The notes beneath the pieces are model-generated. The model was given only the letters and a program-made list of their open reading frames with translations, was not told the origin of the DNA and did not search any database. DNA of 64,000 bases from Sphingopyxis sp. BE259. Lineage in GTDB: Bacteria > Pseudomonadota > Alphaproteobacteria > Sphingomonadales > Sphingomonadaceae. Position 1 is the stretch's first letter. The number at the start of each line of letters is the position of its first letter. The translations under genes were made by a program, and so were the position numbers. Location of the stretch: contig NZ_JAVDWM010000001.1 of NCBI RefSeq assembly GCF_031457495.1, positions 1,786,001-1,850,000 of the forward strand, read 5' to 3'. This document shows, piece by piece, positions 17,085-26,474 of the stretch.

Positions 17085-18524
17085 ATGAAAAAAGCAGGAA
17101 CGCGCTGGCTGCTGGTGGCCATTGGAGCCGGTGGGCTTGGCGGCTGTGCTTCGACCGCGTCTCAGGTCGCGCCGCAGACTGGCGTCCCGGTCCCGGCGCA
17201 ATGGTCCGACGGCGTCGAGGCCCGGCTCGAGGAGACGGCGCGCAACGACACCCCGCGATATTGGGCCGCGCTGAACGATCCGTTGATCGACCGCCATGTC
17301 GATCTCGCGCTCGCCAACAACCGCGACCTTGCGCAAGCGGCGGCGCGCGTGGGGCAGGCGCGTGCCGGCGTCCGCGCCGCCCGGGCGGGCTTTTTGCCGC
17401 GGGTGGATGCCTCGGGCGGCCTGCGCCGCGATGTCGGCGACCTGGCCGACGACCGGCTGCTGGTATCACTGAGCGCCGACGCGCAATGGGAAATCGATCT
17501 GTTCGGCCGCATCGGCAACGACGTCGCCGCCTCGCGCGCTGATCTGGCCGCGGCGGGATATGGCCTTGCCGATCTTCGGCGGCTGATCGTCGGCCAGGTC
17601 GCCCAGGCGACCATCGCGGCGCGGGCGCTGGCGGTGCAGCGCACGATCGCGCGCGACACGCTGGCGATCCAGGACGACAATCTTCAGATCGCCCGCTGGC
17701 GCTTGCAGGCTGGCCTGGTGTCCAGCCTCGACGTCGAGCAGGCGGCGGCGCAGCGCGCCCAGACTGCGGCCAGTATTCCCGCGCTCGACCGTGATTTTGC
17801 CCAGGCCGCCAATAGCATCTCGACGCTGATCGGTGAGCCGCCGGGGACGGTTCGGACCGCGCTGGCGGCGACCGTCGCCCCGATCCCGGCGCCGCCCGAT
17901 GCCGTCGGCCGCGATACGCCCGCCGCCGTGTTGCGCAGTCGCCCCGACGTCCGGCAGGCCGAGGCGGCGCTGATCGCCGACAGCGCGCGGATCGGGGTGG
18001 CGCGTGCGCAATTGCTGCCGCTGGTGCGGTTGACGGGCAATGTCGGGACGTCGTCCTTTGGCATCGACAATCTGTTCGACGTCGTCACCGGCGGGCTGTT
18101 CGCGGGCGTCAGCCAGCTGCTGTTTGACGGTGGCGCCGCGCGGGCGCGGGTCGCGGGGGCCGAGGCGGCGGCGCAAGGCTCGCTGGCGGCCTGGGAGCAG
18201 GCGATCCTGCGGGCGCTGGAAGATGTCGAGAGCGCTGGCGCCGGGCTGAGTGCCGCGCGCGAACGGGTGGTGCTGTTCGGCGCCGCGCTGGATGCCGCGA
18301 ACAATGCCGCGTTGCTCGCGCGCAGCCAGTATCGCGCGGGGCTGATCGATTTTCAGACCTTGCTGACCGCCGAGAACCAGCTGCTCAGCGCGCGCAACGC
18401 GCTGTCCGCCAGCGAGGCCGAGCGCGCCAATGCGTTTGTCGCGCTCAACCAGGCGCTCGGCGGCGGCTCGGACGCCGCGAATTTCAATCCGGACCGCGCC
18501 GGTCCGGGCGAGGGGATCCAATAA
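17085..18524 (+). CDS. NodT-type efflux outer membrane lipoprotein (OEP family)
   Basis: 479 aa from the ATG at 17085, preceded by GGGGGACGG; longer in-frame starts give no signal sequence. The lipobox 'GLGGC' places the lipidated Cys at residue 21. The rest has two OEP repeats ('LALANNRDLAQAAARVGQAR', 'PDVRQAEAALIADSARIGVA') that fold into the trimeric outer-membrane duct. It is first in a four-gene operon with a MacA-like adaptor and MacB-like ATPase and permease, whose exit duct it presumably is. The cargo is unknown; MacAB homologues move macrolides, haem precursors or peptides. Confidence 0.92.
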   Translation: MKKAGTRWLLVAIGAGGLGGCASTASQVAPQTGVPVPAQWSDGVEARLEETARNDTPRYWAALNDPLIDRHVDLALANNRDLAQAAARVGQARAGVRAARAGFLPRVDASGGLRRDVGDLADDRLLVSLSADAQWEIDLFGRIGNDVAASRADLAAAGYGLADLRRLIVGQVAQATIAARALAVQRTIARDTLAIQDDNLQIARWRLQAGLVSSLDVEQAAAQRAQTAASIPALDRDFAQAANSISTLIGEPPGTVRTALAATVAPIPAPPDAVGRDTPAAVLRSRPDVRQAEAALIADSARIGVARAQLLPLVRLTGNVGTSSFGIDNLFDVVTGGLFAGVSQLLFDGGAARARVAGAEAAAQGSLAAWEQAILRALEDVESAGAGLSAARERVVLFGAALDAANNAALLARSQYRAGLIDFQTLLTAENQLLSARNALSASEAERANAFVALNQALGGGSDAANFNPDRAGPGEGIQ

Positions 18525-19834
18525 TGACCGACACGACAGCCGGGCCGCCCGTGCTCGACGAATTTCTGGGCGCCCAGCCGCGGCCGCGCTGGCGGCGCTG
18601 GATGAAATATTGGCTCCCGGCGCTGCTCGTCCTGGTGGTGTTGCTCGGCGTCGCGACCTGTTCGCGCGGCAACGACGAACCGCAGTATATCACGCAAGCC
18701 GTGGTCGAACGGTCGCTGGTGCTCAGCGTGACCGCGACCGGCAATTTGCGCCCGACCAACCAGGTCGAGGTCGGATCGGAAGTGTCGGGCAAGCTCGACA
18801 ATGTCTACGTCGATGTGAACGATCGGGTGGCGCGCGGCCAGGTTCTGGCGCAAATCAACACCGATGTGATCGAGGACCAGATCACGCAGGCGCAGGCCAA
18901 TCTGAATGCGGCGCGCGCCCAAGTCGCGCAGGCGCAGGCGACGCTGGACGTCGACCGGGCGCAGCTGGCGCGGCTGGACAATGTCTTTCGCATTTCGGGC
19001 GGCAAGGTGCCATCGCAGGTCGAACTCGATCAGGCCAAAGCGGCGGTCAAGCGCGACGTCGCGGCGGTCGCCGCGGCGCAGGCGAATGTGCGCGCGGTGG
19101 ACGCGCAGCTGTCGTCGGCGGTCACCAACCGCAACCGCGCGGTCATCCGCTCGCCCGTGTCGGGTGTGGTGCTGGCGCGGCAGGTCGAACCGGGCCAGAC
19201 CGTGGCCGCCAGCTTCAACACGCCGACGCTGTTCATCATCGCCGAAGATCTGTCGGCGATGCAGTTGCGGGTGGAAATCGACGAAGCCGACGTCGGGCAA
19301 GTGCGCGAGGGCCAGGGCGCGAGCTTCACCGTCGATGCCTATCCGGGGCGCCGTTTCCCGGCGCGCGTCGAGCGCGTCGACCAGGCGTCGAGCAACACCG
19401 CGTCGCAGGCGAGCCAGCAATCAGCCGCGGCGACCGCGGGCAGCAACGCCGTGGTCAGTTACGAGGCGCGGCTGGCGGTGGCCAATAGCGAAGGGGTGCT
19501 GCGACCGGGGATGACCGCCACCGCGACGATCGCCACCGGCAGCACCGGCAAACGGCTGCTCGTCCCCAACGGCGCCCTCCGCTTTCAACCCGACGCCAAG
19601 GAAAAGGAAGACGCCAGCGTCCTCAATCCCGAAATCGGGCTCGAACAGAATGAACAGCGCGCTACGATCGGCGCCGGTAGCCGCCAGCGGGTGTGGGTGG
19701 TCGGCAGCGACGGCAAGCTGAAGCCGATCGATGTGGTGACGGGGCAAAGCGACGGGCGGTTGACCGCGGTTACCTCGTCGCAGTTGCGATCGGGCATGAA
19801 AGTCGTGACCGGCAAGGCGGCGGCGAGCCAGTGA
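18524..19834 (+). CDS. macA: MacA-like periplasmic adaptor (membrane fusion protein)
   Basis: 436 aa; the ATG overlaps the NodT stop by one base (TAATG). One N-terminal transmembrane helix (~26-46, 'WLPALLVLVVLLGVAT') is followed by the lipoyl-like 'VTATGNLRPTNQVEVGSEVS' and 'SPVSGVVLARQVEPGQTV' halves around a coiled-coil hairpin. A beta-barrel domain and a C-terminal membrane-proximal domain complete it. It links the MacB-type pump to the NodT duct. Confidence 0.9.
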   Translation: MTDTTAGPPVLDEFLGAQPRPRWRRWMKYWLPALLVLVVLLGVATCSRGNDEPQYITQAVVERSLVLSVTATGNLRPTNQVEVGSEVSGKLDNVYVDVNDRVARGQVLAQINTDVIEDQITQAQANLNAARAQVAQAQATLDVDRAQLARLDNVFRISGGKVPSQVELDQAKAAVKRDVAAVAAAQANVRAVDAQLSSAVTNRNRAVIRSPVSGVVLARQVEPGQTVAASFNTPTLFIIAEDLSAMQLRVEIDEADVGQVREGQGASFTVDAYPGRRFPARVERVDQASSNTASQASQQSAAATAGSNAVVSYEARLAVANSEGVLRPGMTATATIATGSTGKRLLVPNGALRFQPDAKEKEDASVLNPEIGLEQNEQRATIGAGSRQRVWVVGSDGKLKPIDVVTGQSDGRLTAVTSSQLRSGMKVVTGKAAASQ

Positions 19835-20574
19835 CCCCAACCGCCTCCCATCCCGCTTCCAGCACCGCGCCGCTGATCGAACTGGCGGCGATTACCAAGA
19901 CCTTTGGTCAGGGACCGGCGGCGTTCCAGGCGCTCAAGGGTGTCGATATGCGGATCGACAGCGGCGATTTTGTTGCGGTGATGGGGCCATCGGGCTCGGG
20001 CAAATCGACGACGATGAATATCCTCGGTTGTCTGGACGTGCCGACAAGCGGCGTCTTCCGGTTCCAGGGGATCGAGGTCCAGGCGCTGGACCGGGACCAG
20101 CGCAGCCTGCTGCGCCGCCGCTATCTGGGGTTCGTGTTCCAGGGCTTTAACCTGCTGGCGCGGACCACCGCGGTCGAAAATGTCGAGCTGCCGTTGCTCT
20201 ATCGCGGCGAGAAAAAGCGGGTGCGCCATGCCGCCGCAATGCGCGCGCTGGATCAGGTCGGGCTGGCGCCATGGGCCGATCACACCCCCGCCGAACTATC
20301 GGGGGGGCAGCAACAACGGGTCGCAATCGCGCGCGCCTTGGTCACCGAGCCCGCGGTGCTGCTGGCCGACGAGCCGACCGGCAATCTGGATACCGAACGG
20401 TCGCTGGAGATCATGGATTTGCTGACCCGGCTGAACCGGGACGGCATTACCATCCTGATGGTGACGCATGAAAAGGAAATGGCGGCGTTTGCGCGCACCA
20501 TCGTCAATTTCCGCGACGGGCTGGTCGAAAATATCGAACGCGGCCTGCGCGCCGATGCGGCGACGACCGGCTGA
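19831..20574 (+). CDS. MacB-like ABC transporter ATP-binding protein
   Basis: 247 aa from a GTG at 19831 overlapping the adaptor stop (GTGA). Walker A 'GPSGSGKST', signature '[15 protein letters not shown]', Walker B '[12 protein letters not shown]' and the switch His in 'MVTHEK' are all present. The motif pattern is that of the LolD/MacB class. ATPase and permease are on separate genes, unlike the fused E. coli MacB. Confidence 0.95.
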   Translation: MTPTASHPASSTAPLIELAAITKTFGQGPAAFQALKGVDMRIDSGDFVAVMGPSGSGKSTTMNILGCLDVPTSGVFRFQGIEVQALDRDQRSLLRRRYLGFVFQGFNLLARTTAVENVELPLLYRGEKKRVRHAAAMRALDQVGLAPWADHTPAELSGGQQQRVAIARALVTEPAVLLADEPTGNLDTERSLEIMDLLTRLNRDGITILMVTHEKEMAAFARTIVNFRDGLVENIERGLRADAATTG

Positions 20575-21773
20575 TGTTCGGCGCCACCCTGCTGCTCGCG
20601 TTCCGCGAAATCCGCCGCCATCTGCTGCGTTCGTTCCTGACCACGCTGGGCATCATTATCGGCGTCGCGGCGGTGATAACGATGGTCACCCTGGGCAATG
20701 GCGTCACCGCGTCGGTCAAGGATCAGATTTCATCGCTGGGATCGAATGTGCTGATCGTGTTTCCGGTGCGCGGCGATCGCGGCGCGCCGCGGCCGTTCAA
20801 GCAGGACGATATTGACGCCGCGCGCAAACAGATTGCCGGCGTCGACGATGTTGCGGGCAGCGTGTCGGCCAGCGCCACCGCATTTCATAACGGTCAGAGC
20901 TGGCAAACGAGTGTGCAGGGCGTGGAAAACGCGTTTCTGCGTGCCCGGTCGATCGAGGTTGCCGAGGGCCGCGCCTTTACCAACGACGAAGTAACTGCGG
21001 GCCGAAACGTCTGCCTGATCGGTCCAAAGGTGGTGCAGGCGGTGTTCGTCGCCGGGGCCAGCCCGCTGGGGGCCAAGATCCGGCTCGACAATGTGTCATG
21101 CACCGTCGTCGGCCTGCTGAAGGAACGCGGCGAAGGCGGCGGTCCCGATCAGGACAGCGACAATGTCGTGATGATGCCGCTCAAGACGGTGCAGCGGCGC
21201 TTTACCGGCAGCGACGATCTGCAATATTTCGTGATCAAATATGACAGCGCTTATGCCAGTGCCACGATTCAGTCGTCGCTCGTCGCCCTGCTTCGCGAAC
21301 GGCGGCTGCTTCAGGGCAGCACGATCAACGATTTCAACGTCGTCGATACCGCGCAAGTCAATCAGGCGCTGGGCGCGGCGACCGGGGCGTTGACCGCGAT
21401 GGTGGCGGTGATCGCGGGGATCAGCTTGCTGGTCGGCGGGATCGGGATCATGAACATCATGCTGGTGTCGGTGACCGAACGGACCCGCGAAATCGGCATC
21501 CGCCTCGCCATCGGGGCGCTGGCGCGCGAAGTGCAGTTGCAGTTCCTGACCGAAGCGGTGGTGCTGTGCTGTTTCGGCGGGGTGGTCGGCATCGTGCTGG
21601 CATTCCTACTGTCGTGGGGGCTGGCGGGCGTGATCGATGTGCCGTTCCTGTTCGATCCCGTCGTCAATATGCTGAGTTTCCTGTTCTCGGCGTTGATGGG
21701 GATCACGTTCGGCTTTTACCCGGCGCGGCGCGCGTCAAAGCTCGACCCCATCGACGCGCTGCGCCACGAATAG
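20574..21773 (+). CDS. macB: MacB-like ABC transporter permease
   Basis: 399 aa; the start overlaps the ATPase stop (TGATG). One N-terminal transmembrane helix ('[20 protein letters not shown]') is followed by a large periplasmic MacB core domain (~45-250). Three C-terminal helices with the FtsX motif follow ('[20 protein letters not shown]'). It pumps cargo from the periplasm through NodT by mechanotransmission, as known for the family. It is the last gene of the operon and is followed by a hairpin terminator. Confidence 0.93.
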   Translation: MFGATLLLAFREIRRHLLRSFLTTLGIIIGVAAVITMVTLGNGVTASVKDQISSLGSNVLIVFPVRGDRGAPRPFKQDDIDAARKQIAGVDDVAGSVSASATAFHNGQSWQTSVQGVENAFLRARSIEVAEGRAFTNDEVTAGRNVCLIGPKVVQAVFVAGASPLGAKIRLDNVSCTVVGLLKERGEGGGPDQDSDNVVMMPLKTVQRRFTGSDDLQYFVIKYDSAYASATIQSSLVALLRERRLLQGSTINDFNVVDTAQVNQALGAATGALTAMVAVIAGISLLVGGIGIMNIMLVSVTERTREIGIRLAIGALAREVQLQFLTEAVVLCCFGGVVGIVLAFLLSWGLAGVIDVPFLFDPVVNMLSFLFSALMGITFGFYPARRASKLDPIDALRHE

Positions 21774-21794
21774 CCGCCGGGCGGCGAACGCAAA

Positions 21795-21822
21795 AATACG
21801 CCGGCAGAACGGCCGGCGTATT
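21795..21822. terminator. Bidirectional terminator between macB operon and Gly-rich gene
   Basis: An 11-bp perfect inverted repeat (AATACGCCGGC and complement) with a 6-base loop lies between the convergent ends. The A-run at 21792-21796 gives a T-run on the minus strand, so termination of the minus-strand gene is the stronger reading. Confidence 0.8.
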
Positions 21823-21842
21823 CCCTCTCACGATGACCAGCG

Positions 21843-22832
21843 TCAGTCGGCGCGGGCGCTGCCCCGATCGGCGCGATTGCTTTTCTGGGCGCCCTGCGAT
21901 GTCGGCTGGCTCGCCGGCTGAACGGCTGACGGGCTCGCAGACTGGCTGGCGGGCGCGCTCGCGGCCCCATCCTGCTGGTCAGCGCTTTGCTGATCGGCGG
22001 CTTTTTTTAGCTGGCCCTTGGTCATGCCGGTGACCAGCACGTCGCCCGAACCCGCAAAACTGGCGGCGGGCAGCGTCGCGACGCGGTCGCCGACTTCAAC
22101 GGTCACCGCCTGCACCACACCGCGGCCGGTCTGGCGCAGTTCCTGAACATAGCCGATCACTTTGCCGCGCGGGTCGGTGACCGGCATGCCGGGCTCGACC
22201 GCGAACATGCCGCTGCCGTTCGCCGCGCCGCTTCCCGCGGCGGCGAGCTCGCCCAGACTGCCCTGGAAGCTGCCCGCGATCGCGCCGGCGCCGCTGGCAC
22301 TGCCTGAGACGCCTGACAGCGCGCCACCGGCCCGATCACGGACAGTCCCGACCGCACCGCGCGCGGTGCCGGTAACGGTCGAAGCGGTGCCCTGTGCGGT
22401 GCTGACTGCGCCGCGCGCCGTTTGACCGACAAAGTCGGTGCCGACCGCCTGGGCGTCGATGGCGCCGCTGCTCGCGGCGCTGCCCGACCCGGTGGCGCTG
22501 CCGCCCAGGCGGTTGCCGAGCAGGTCGCCCTTGCCGTTGGCCGATCCGTTGCCGCGCGCATCGGCGCTGCCCTTGCCCTGGACGCGGCCCGAGCGGCGAT
22601 CGATCTGGGTGTCGCCGCGCCCCGACCCGCTGAGCTCACCGGCGGAGCCGAGGGTGCCGCCGATCGGCCCCGTCGGATTGCCGAGCGTCCCGCCCAGACC
22701 GCTGCCGAGCCCGCCGCCCAAACCGCCACCAAGCCCGCCGCTGCCGCCCAAGAGCTGCGCCGACGCGGGGGTCGAAAATGCCATTGCCGCCGCGGCCAGC
22801 GCGAGGCTCGAGATGAAAATACGATTTGCCAT
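21843..22832 (-). CDS. Secreted Gly/Ser-rich protein with PRC-barrel-like C-terminal segment
   Basis: 329 aa from the ATG at 22832, with AGGAGA 7 bp upstream and a clear signal peptide ending 'FSTPASAQ'. The mature part opens with Gly-Leu repeats ('GGLGGGLGGGLGSGLGG') and a Gly/Ser/Asp region. A PRC-barrel-like stretch follows ('DPRGKVIGYVQELRQTG', 'VTVEVGDRVATLPAAS'), and the tail is rich in Gln, Ser and Pro. Function is unknown; an envelope or extracellular structural role is a guess. It lies 92 bp downstream of the S8 protease gene on the same strand and may be co-transcribed with it. Confidence 0.75.
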   Translation of the reverse strand: MANRIFISSLALAAAAMAFSTPASAQLLGGSGGLGGGLGGGLGSGLGGTLGNPTGPIGGTLGSAGELSGSGRGDTQIDRRSGRVQGKGSADARGNGSANGKGDLLGNRLGGSATGSGSAASSGAIDAQAVGTDFVGQTARGAVSTAQGTASTVTGTARGAVGTVRDRAGGALSGVSGSASGAGAIAGSFQGSLGELAAAGSGAANGSGMFAVEPGMPVTDPRGKVIGYVQELRQTGRGVVQAVTVEVGDRVATLPAASFAGSGDVLVTGMTKGQLKKAADQQSADQQDGAASAPASQSASPSAVQPASQPTSQGAQKSNRADRGSARAD

Positions 22833-22852
22833 TGCTCGTCTCCTGAATTTGC

Positions 22853-22870
22853 GACCCGCAGGAGCGGGTC
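22853..22870 (-). other. Perfect 7-bp hairpin between S8 protease and Gly-rich gene
   Basis: GACCCGC and GCGGGTC flank a 4-base loop in the 92-bp spacer. No T-run follows, so it is more likely an RNA stability or processing stem than a terminator. Confidence 0.4.
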
Positions 22871-22924
22871 TGAGTGGAGAACGATGGGGCTGGCGAAATT
22901 CTTCCGAAAAAAAGACCGCCGGTG

Positions 22925-24192
22925 TTACCGACCGCCGCAACGCCCGCAGATCAGGCCATGGCCATAGATTTTGTCGCGGCCCGCCTTGCCCAAGTCGCGG
23001 GCCTCGACGACCAGCGCGGTGACGGCGGCGGCGATATGGTCGGTCGATACGGCGGGATAATGGTGGGCGAGGCGTCCGGCGACCAGCGGCGCGGCAAACG
23101 ACGTGCCGCGCAGCCTTTCGGTCGCGGCGGCGCCGGTGGCGGCGAGTACCGCGGCGCCAGGGGCGGCGAAATCCACATGCAGCGCGCGTCCGGCTTCGGT
23201 CAGGACACGCTCTTTGGCGTCGACGCCGGTCACCGCGAACACTCCGTGATAAGAGGCCGGATACGCCGGGGGCGCCGCGGGGCCGTCGTTGCCGACCGCA
23301 GCGACGATCAACATGCCGCGCTGCTGGGCCCGCGACACCGCGATGGCGAGCAGCTTGTTGTCGGGGCCGACCAGGCTGATTGTTGTCACCGCCACGCGGC
23401 GCGCGGCGAGCCACCCGAGCGCCCGCGCGATGGCGCTTGCGTTGCCGCCGGCCGGGTCGGTGCCATAGACATCAGCGGCCAGCAGCGATTGTCCCGGCGC
23501 CGCGCCGCGCACATTGCCGTTGCCGATCAGCAGCGATGCGACCGCCGTCCCGTGGCGACTGGCTGTCGGCGCGCCACTGGCAAAGCCGCGCTGCTCGACC
23601 CGGCCGGCCACCGAAGGATGCGCGGCAACGCCGCCGTCGATCAGCCCCAGCGTAGGGACGGATGATCGCGCGGGAGCAGTCGCCAGCGCCGCGGTGGGCA
23701 GCAAACCGCCCGGTCCGCTTGCGAAATAGAGATGATCGGCATCGATGGCGGCATCGGGCAGGCGCTTGGCGAGGCGCTTTTGCGCCCGCGCCACACTTTG
23801 CCCGGGCGGCACGGCAAAGCGGGCGATTTCCAGATCGAGCCCGTCGATGCGTTCGCGCCCGATCAGTTTGAACCCGTCACTTTGCGCGCGCGCAATCATC
23901 GCGTCGTCGATACCGTGGCGATCAGGATGCCGCGAACCGCAGGCTCGCCATTGCGGTCAGGCTCGATCCGATCGCGTTGTGTGCGCAACAGGTCGGTCAT
24001 CCGGCCCAGTCGTGCCTGGGCCAATGTATCGCCCACCGCGATCAGCGGCTGGTTACCAAGTTTGGGGAGCGTGGGCAGCGTGCGCGCCGCATCGGGCAGC
24101 TGGACCGAAGGCAGCGCAATCTGGGCGCGCAGCTGCGGCCCGTTGCTCAACAGCAGGCCGATCATCAGCAATAAAGCGGTCAGATAGCGCAC
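22925..24192 (-). pseudogene. Subtilisin-like (S8) serine protease, reading frame broken by one base
   Basis: Two frames together make one S8 protease. The first (24192-23896, GTG start after GAGGAA) has a signal peptide ('YLTALLLMIGLLLSNG') and a prodomain-like segment of 98 aa in all. The second (23899-22925, 324 aa) carries the triad: Asp in 'LGLIDGGV', His in 'RHGTAVASL', Ser in 'GTSFAAPLVA'. They overlap as ATGA. Adding one base near 23910-23915 would join them as '...LIATGIDDAMIARAQSDGF', which reads well. This may be a true frameshift, a sequencing error, or two coupled peptides. The gene diverges from an ECF sigma operon. Confidence 0.7.
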
Positions 24193-24262
24193 GAAAATTC
24201 CTCGGTCGGGATGGGCGGTGTCAGGGCCAGCGGCAGTTTTCGGAAAAACTTTAGCATGTCGG

Positions 24263-24294
24263 GGAAGAAACGATAGGATCGCGTCGTTTCTTCC
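24263..24294. promoter_or_regulatory. Perfect 11-bp inverted repeat between S8 protease and ECF sigma genes
   Basis: GGAAGAAACGA and its exact complement are separated by 10 bp, ending 23 bp before the sigma factor ATG. The site is in the divergent promoter region and could be an operator or a hairpin in the sigma leader. A GGAAAAAC-type ECF -35-like sequence lies at 24242-24249, just upstream. Confidence 0.5.
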
Positions 24295-24317
24295 GCAGCT
24301 GTGATGAAAAGGCAGAT

Positions 24318-24806
24318 ATGCGCTTCGAAGACGAACTGGTGGCCCTGTTACCGCGCTTGCGCCGGTTTGCGCGCGGCTTGACGCGGCACGCCAGCGATGC
24401 CGACGACCTGTGTCAGGCGGCCATCGAACGCGCCTTGAAATCACGCGATCAGTGGCAACACGGAACAAGACTGGATAGCTGGATGTATCGCATCACTCGT
24501 AACCTCTGGATCGACGAGCGCCGCGCCGCCGGGCGCCGCGGCCCGCATCAATCGATTGACGGCGACGTTGTGCAGATCGCCGGCGACGGGATCGCCGAGG
24601 TCGAGGTCGGCGCTTTGCGCGGCGACGTCGATGGCGCGATGGCGCGGTTGCCCGACGAGCAGCGTGAGGTCGTCATGCTCGTGCTCGTCGAAGGCTATGC
24701 CTACCGCGAAGCCGCGGACATATTGGAGGTGCCGATCGGCACCGTCACCTCGCGCCTGGCGCGCGGGCGCGAAACATTGATCCATTATCTGGGAGAGGCA
24801 GCATGA
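24318..24806 (+). CDS. ECF-type RNA polymerase sigma factor
   Basis: 162 aa. Region 2 lies at ~10-75 ('ASDADDLCQAAIERALKS', 'DSWMYRITRNLWIDERR') and region 4 at ~105-155 ('LPDEQREVVMLVLVEGYAY', 'IGTVTSRLARGRETL'). These are the hallmarks of a small group IV sigma factor. The stop overlaps the next gene (ATGA), which encodes its probable anti-sigma factor. It is divergent from the S8 protease and Gly-rich protein genes, plausible regulon members. Confidence 0.93.
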   Translation: MRFEDELVALLPRLRRFARGLTRHASDADDLCQAAIERALKSRDQWQHGTRLDSWMYRITRNLWIDERRAAGRRGPHQSIDGDVVQIAGDGIAEVEVGALRGDVDGAMARLPDEQREVVMLVLVEGYAYREAADILEVPIGTVTSRLARGRETLIHYLGEAA

Positions 24807-25504
24807 GCTTTGACCCCGACATCGTCGCGGCGTTCGTCGACGGCGAACTCGACGACCTGACGGCACGCCGGGTCGAACGCGACGCGGCCAGCGACACGGC
24901 TTTGGCGGCAGAGATTGCGCGCCTGCGGGCGCTGCGAAGCCAATTGACCGCCCATTATGACCCCATTGCCGAAGAAGCCGTGCCCGAGCGCCTGCGCGCG
25001 CTGTTGGTCGCGGATGGCAAGGTCGATACCAGTTTGGACGCCCGCCGCGCCATCAAGCGGCCGCGCTTTGAAGCGATGCATTGGGGGGCGCTGGCGGCAT
25101 CGCTGGTGATCGGCCTGACGATCGGGTTGCAGCCATGGGGGCCGACCGCCGATGTGACGAGCGACAATGGCGTGCTTGTGGCGTCTGGACCGCTGGCCGA
25201 CGCGCTCGATACCCGGCTGGCATCGAACCAGGCCGCCGACGCTTCGGTACGGATCGGGCTCAGCTTCCGCGACAACGCCGGTCGCTATTGCCGCAGTTTC
25301 GAAAGCGGCACGATCGACGGTATCGGCTGCCGCGCCGACGGCGGCTGGCAACTGGAACGCACCCGGCGTGGGCAGCCGCGCGGCGACTATCGCCAGGCGG
25401 CGTCGGGCGAACTGGCGGCGATGGCGGCCAGCATGATGGTCGGCGAACCGCTGGGCGCCGAAGCCGAGCGCACCGCCCGCGACAGCGGGTGGGCGCCGCG
25501 ATAG
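24803..25504 (+). CDS. Membrane anti-sigma factor (partner of the ECF sigma)
   Basis: 233 aa, translationally coupled to the sigma gene. The N-terminal ~70 residues resemble an anti-sigma domain of the FecR/RsiW-less type ('DPDIVAAFVDGELDDLTARR'). A transmembrane helix follows near residues 94-112 ('WGALAASLVIGLTIGL'), then a ~120-residue periplasmic domain with two Cys ('RYCRSFESGTIDGIGCR') that could sense envelope state. Function is inferred from position and topology. Confidence 0.85.
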   Translation: MSFDPDIVAAFVDGELDDLTARRVERDAASDTALAAEIARLRALRSQLTAHYDPIAEEAVPERLRALLVADGKVDTSLDARRAIKRPRFEAMHWGALAASLVIGLTIGLQPWGPTADVTSDNGVLVASGPLADALDTRLASNQAADASVRIGLSFRDNAGRYCRSFESGTIDGIGCRADGGWQLERTRRGQPRGDYRQAASGELAAMAASMMVGEPLGAEAERTARDSGWAPR

Positions 25505-25844
25505 GTCGGCGGCCGGGCGTCGTGTCGCCTTGTGGCCGGCATCGGCCGCCAATCAGGCCGCCCACGGGTTGACCGGCTGATGCCGCGATGAAATGCTTTC
25601 AAATTGGGTCTTAATGTCGCCGTTGCGGCACCGTTAAAATATGCAAAATACGAAGTTTATTCACGGTTAGCGATCAGGTTCGTCTGTAATCCGCCTTGCT
25701 TCGCTTATTGAGAGTTAACTATGACCAGCAATAACGTTGAATAATAATGACTTTTTTGATATTATCATGGGCCAGGATTGATGTTTGTCGCGATATGGAT
25801 CGGGAACTGTCGTTCCCTGACGCTGCTTCGATAAGGTGGACGAC
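25505..25844. other. Intergenic region upstream of PilZ gene
   Basis: 340 bp. The first ~100 bp are GC-rich with G/C-rich dyads that may end the anti-sigma transcript. From ~25610 it is AT-rich, and it presumably holds the promoter of the PilZ gene. No credible gene is seen; a 7-codon ATG frame near 25722 is too short to call. Confidence 0.5.
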
Positions 25845-26468
25845 ATGAATCAGCATCGCTTCTCCCCTCCTGCCGACGAGCGGGATGCTGCCGTCGCCGA
25901 TACCGATCGCCGCGGCGCAGATCGGTATCGCACCGTCTGGCGGATCGCAAAGGTCATGCGGAATGGTGACGCGGGCCTGTGGCGGGTCCGCAATATGTCC
26001 GATCGCGGCATGATGCTGGCCGCTGATGTGCCGATCAGCGTCGGCGAACGGCTTGAAATCGCGTTGTCGGATACGGTGACACTGATCGGGCATGTCGTCT
26101 GGTCGAAAGAGGGGCGCTGCGGCGTCGCCTTCGACAAAGAGGTCGATGTCGCCGACGTTCTGAAACAATTGGCAGCCGAACAGCGCGCCACCGGCTATCG
26201 CCAGCCGCGCCTGCCGGTGCATAGCCGGGCGCAGGCGGTGACCGACGAGGGCACCGGCAACATCGAGCTCGTCGATTTGTCACAGCATGGCGCGGGTTTC
26301 CTCCACGACGGCCATTTCGAGGTGGGCAAGGAACTCGATCTGATCCTCGCGGGCGGGGTCAAGCGGCGGGCGATCGTGCGCTGGTCGCGGGCGGGCCGCG
26401 GCGGCCTGTGGCTGACCCAGCCGCTCGATCGCGCCGATCTGGAAAGCATCCACCGCTTTCAGGGCTGA
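25845..26468 (+). CDS. Tandem PilZ-domain protein (probable c-di-GMP effector)
   Basis: 207 aa from the ATG at 25845 (AAGGTGG upstream), rather than the GTG at 25836. The first PilZ domain has the arginine-rich 'RRGADRYRTVWR' and 'RNMSDRGMML' (D/NxSxxG form). A second, less complete copy follows with 'ELVDLSQHGAGF' and a 'VRWSRAGRGGLW' strand. PilZ domains bind cyclic di-GMP and usually control motility or matrix. Only the first copy shows both binding motifs clearly. Confidence 0.88.
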   Translation: MNQHRFSPPADERDAAVADTDRRGADRYRTVWRIAKVMRNGDAGLWRVRNMSDRGMMLAADVPISVGERLEIALSDTVTLIGHVVWSKEGRCGVAFDKEVDVADVLKQLAAEQRATGYRQPRLPVHSRAQAVTDEGTGNIELVDLSQHGAGFLHDGHFEVGKELDLILAGGVKRRAIVRWSRAGRGGLWLTQPLDRADLESIHRFQG

Positions 26469-26474
26469 GCCGAC

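Noticed and set aside
16956..21773. RND-type multidrug efflux operon
   Set aside because: NodT and the adaptor are also found with RND pumps, but the pump genes here are an ABC ATPase and a MacB-type permease, not an RND transporter.
22833..23414. N-terminal extension of the Gly-rich protein (to 523 codons)
   Set aside because: It runs through the S8 protease gene in another frame; the signal peptide and AGGAGA site at 22832 mark the true start.
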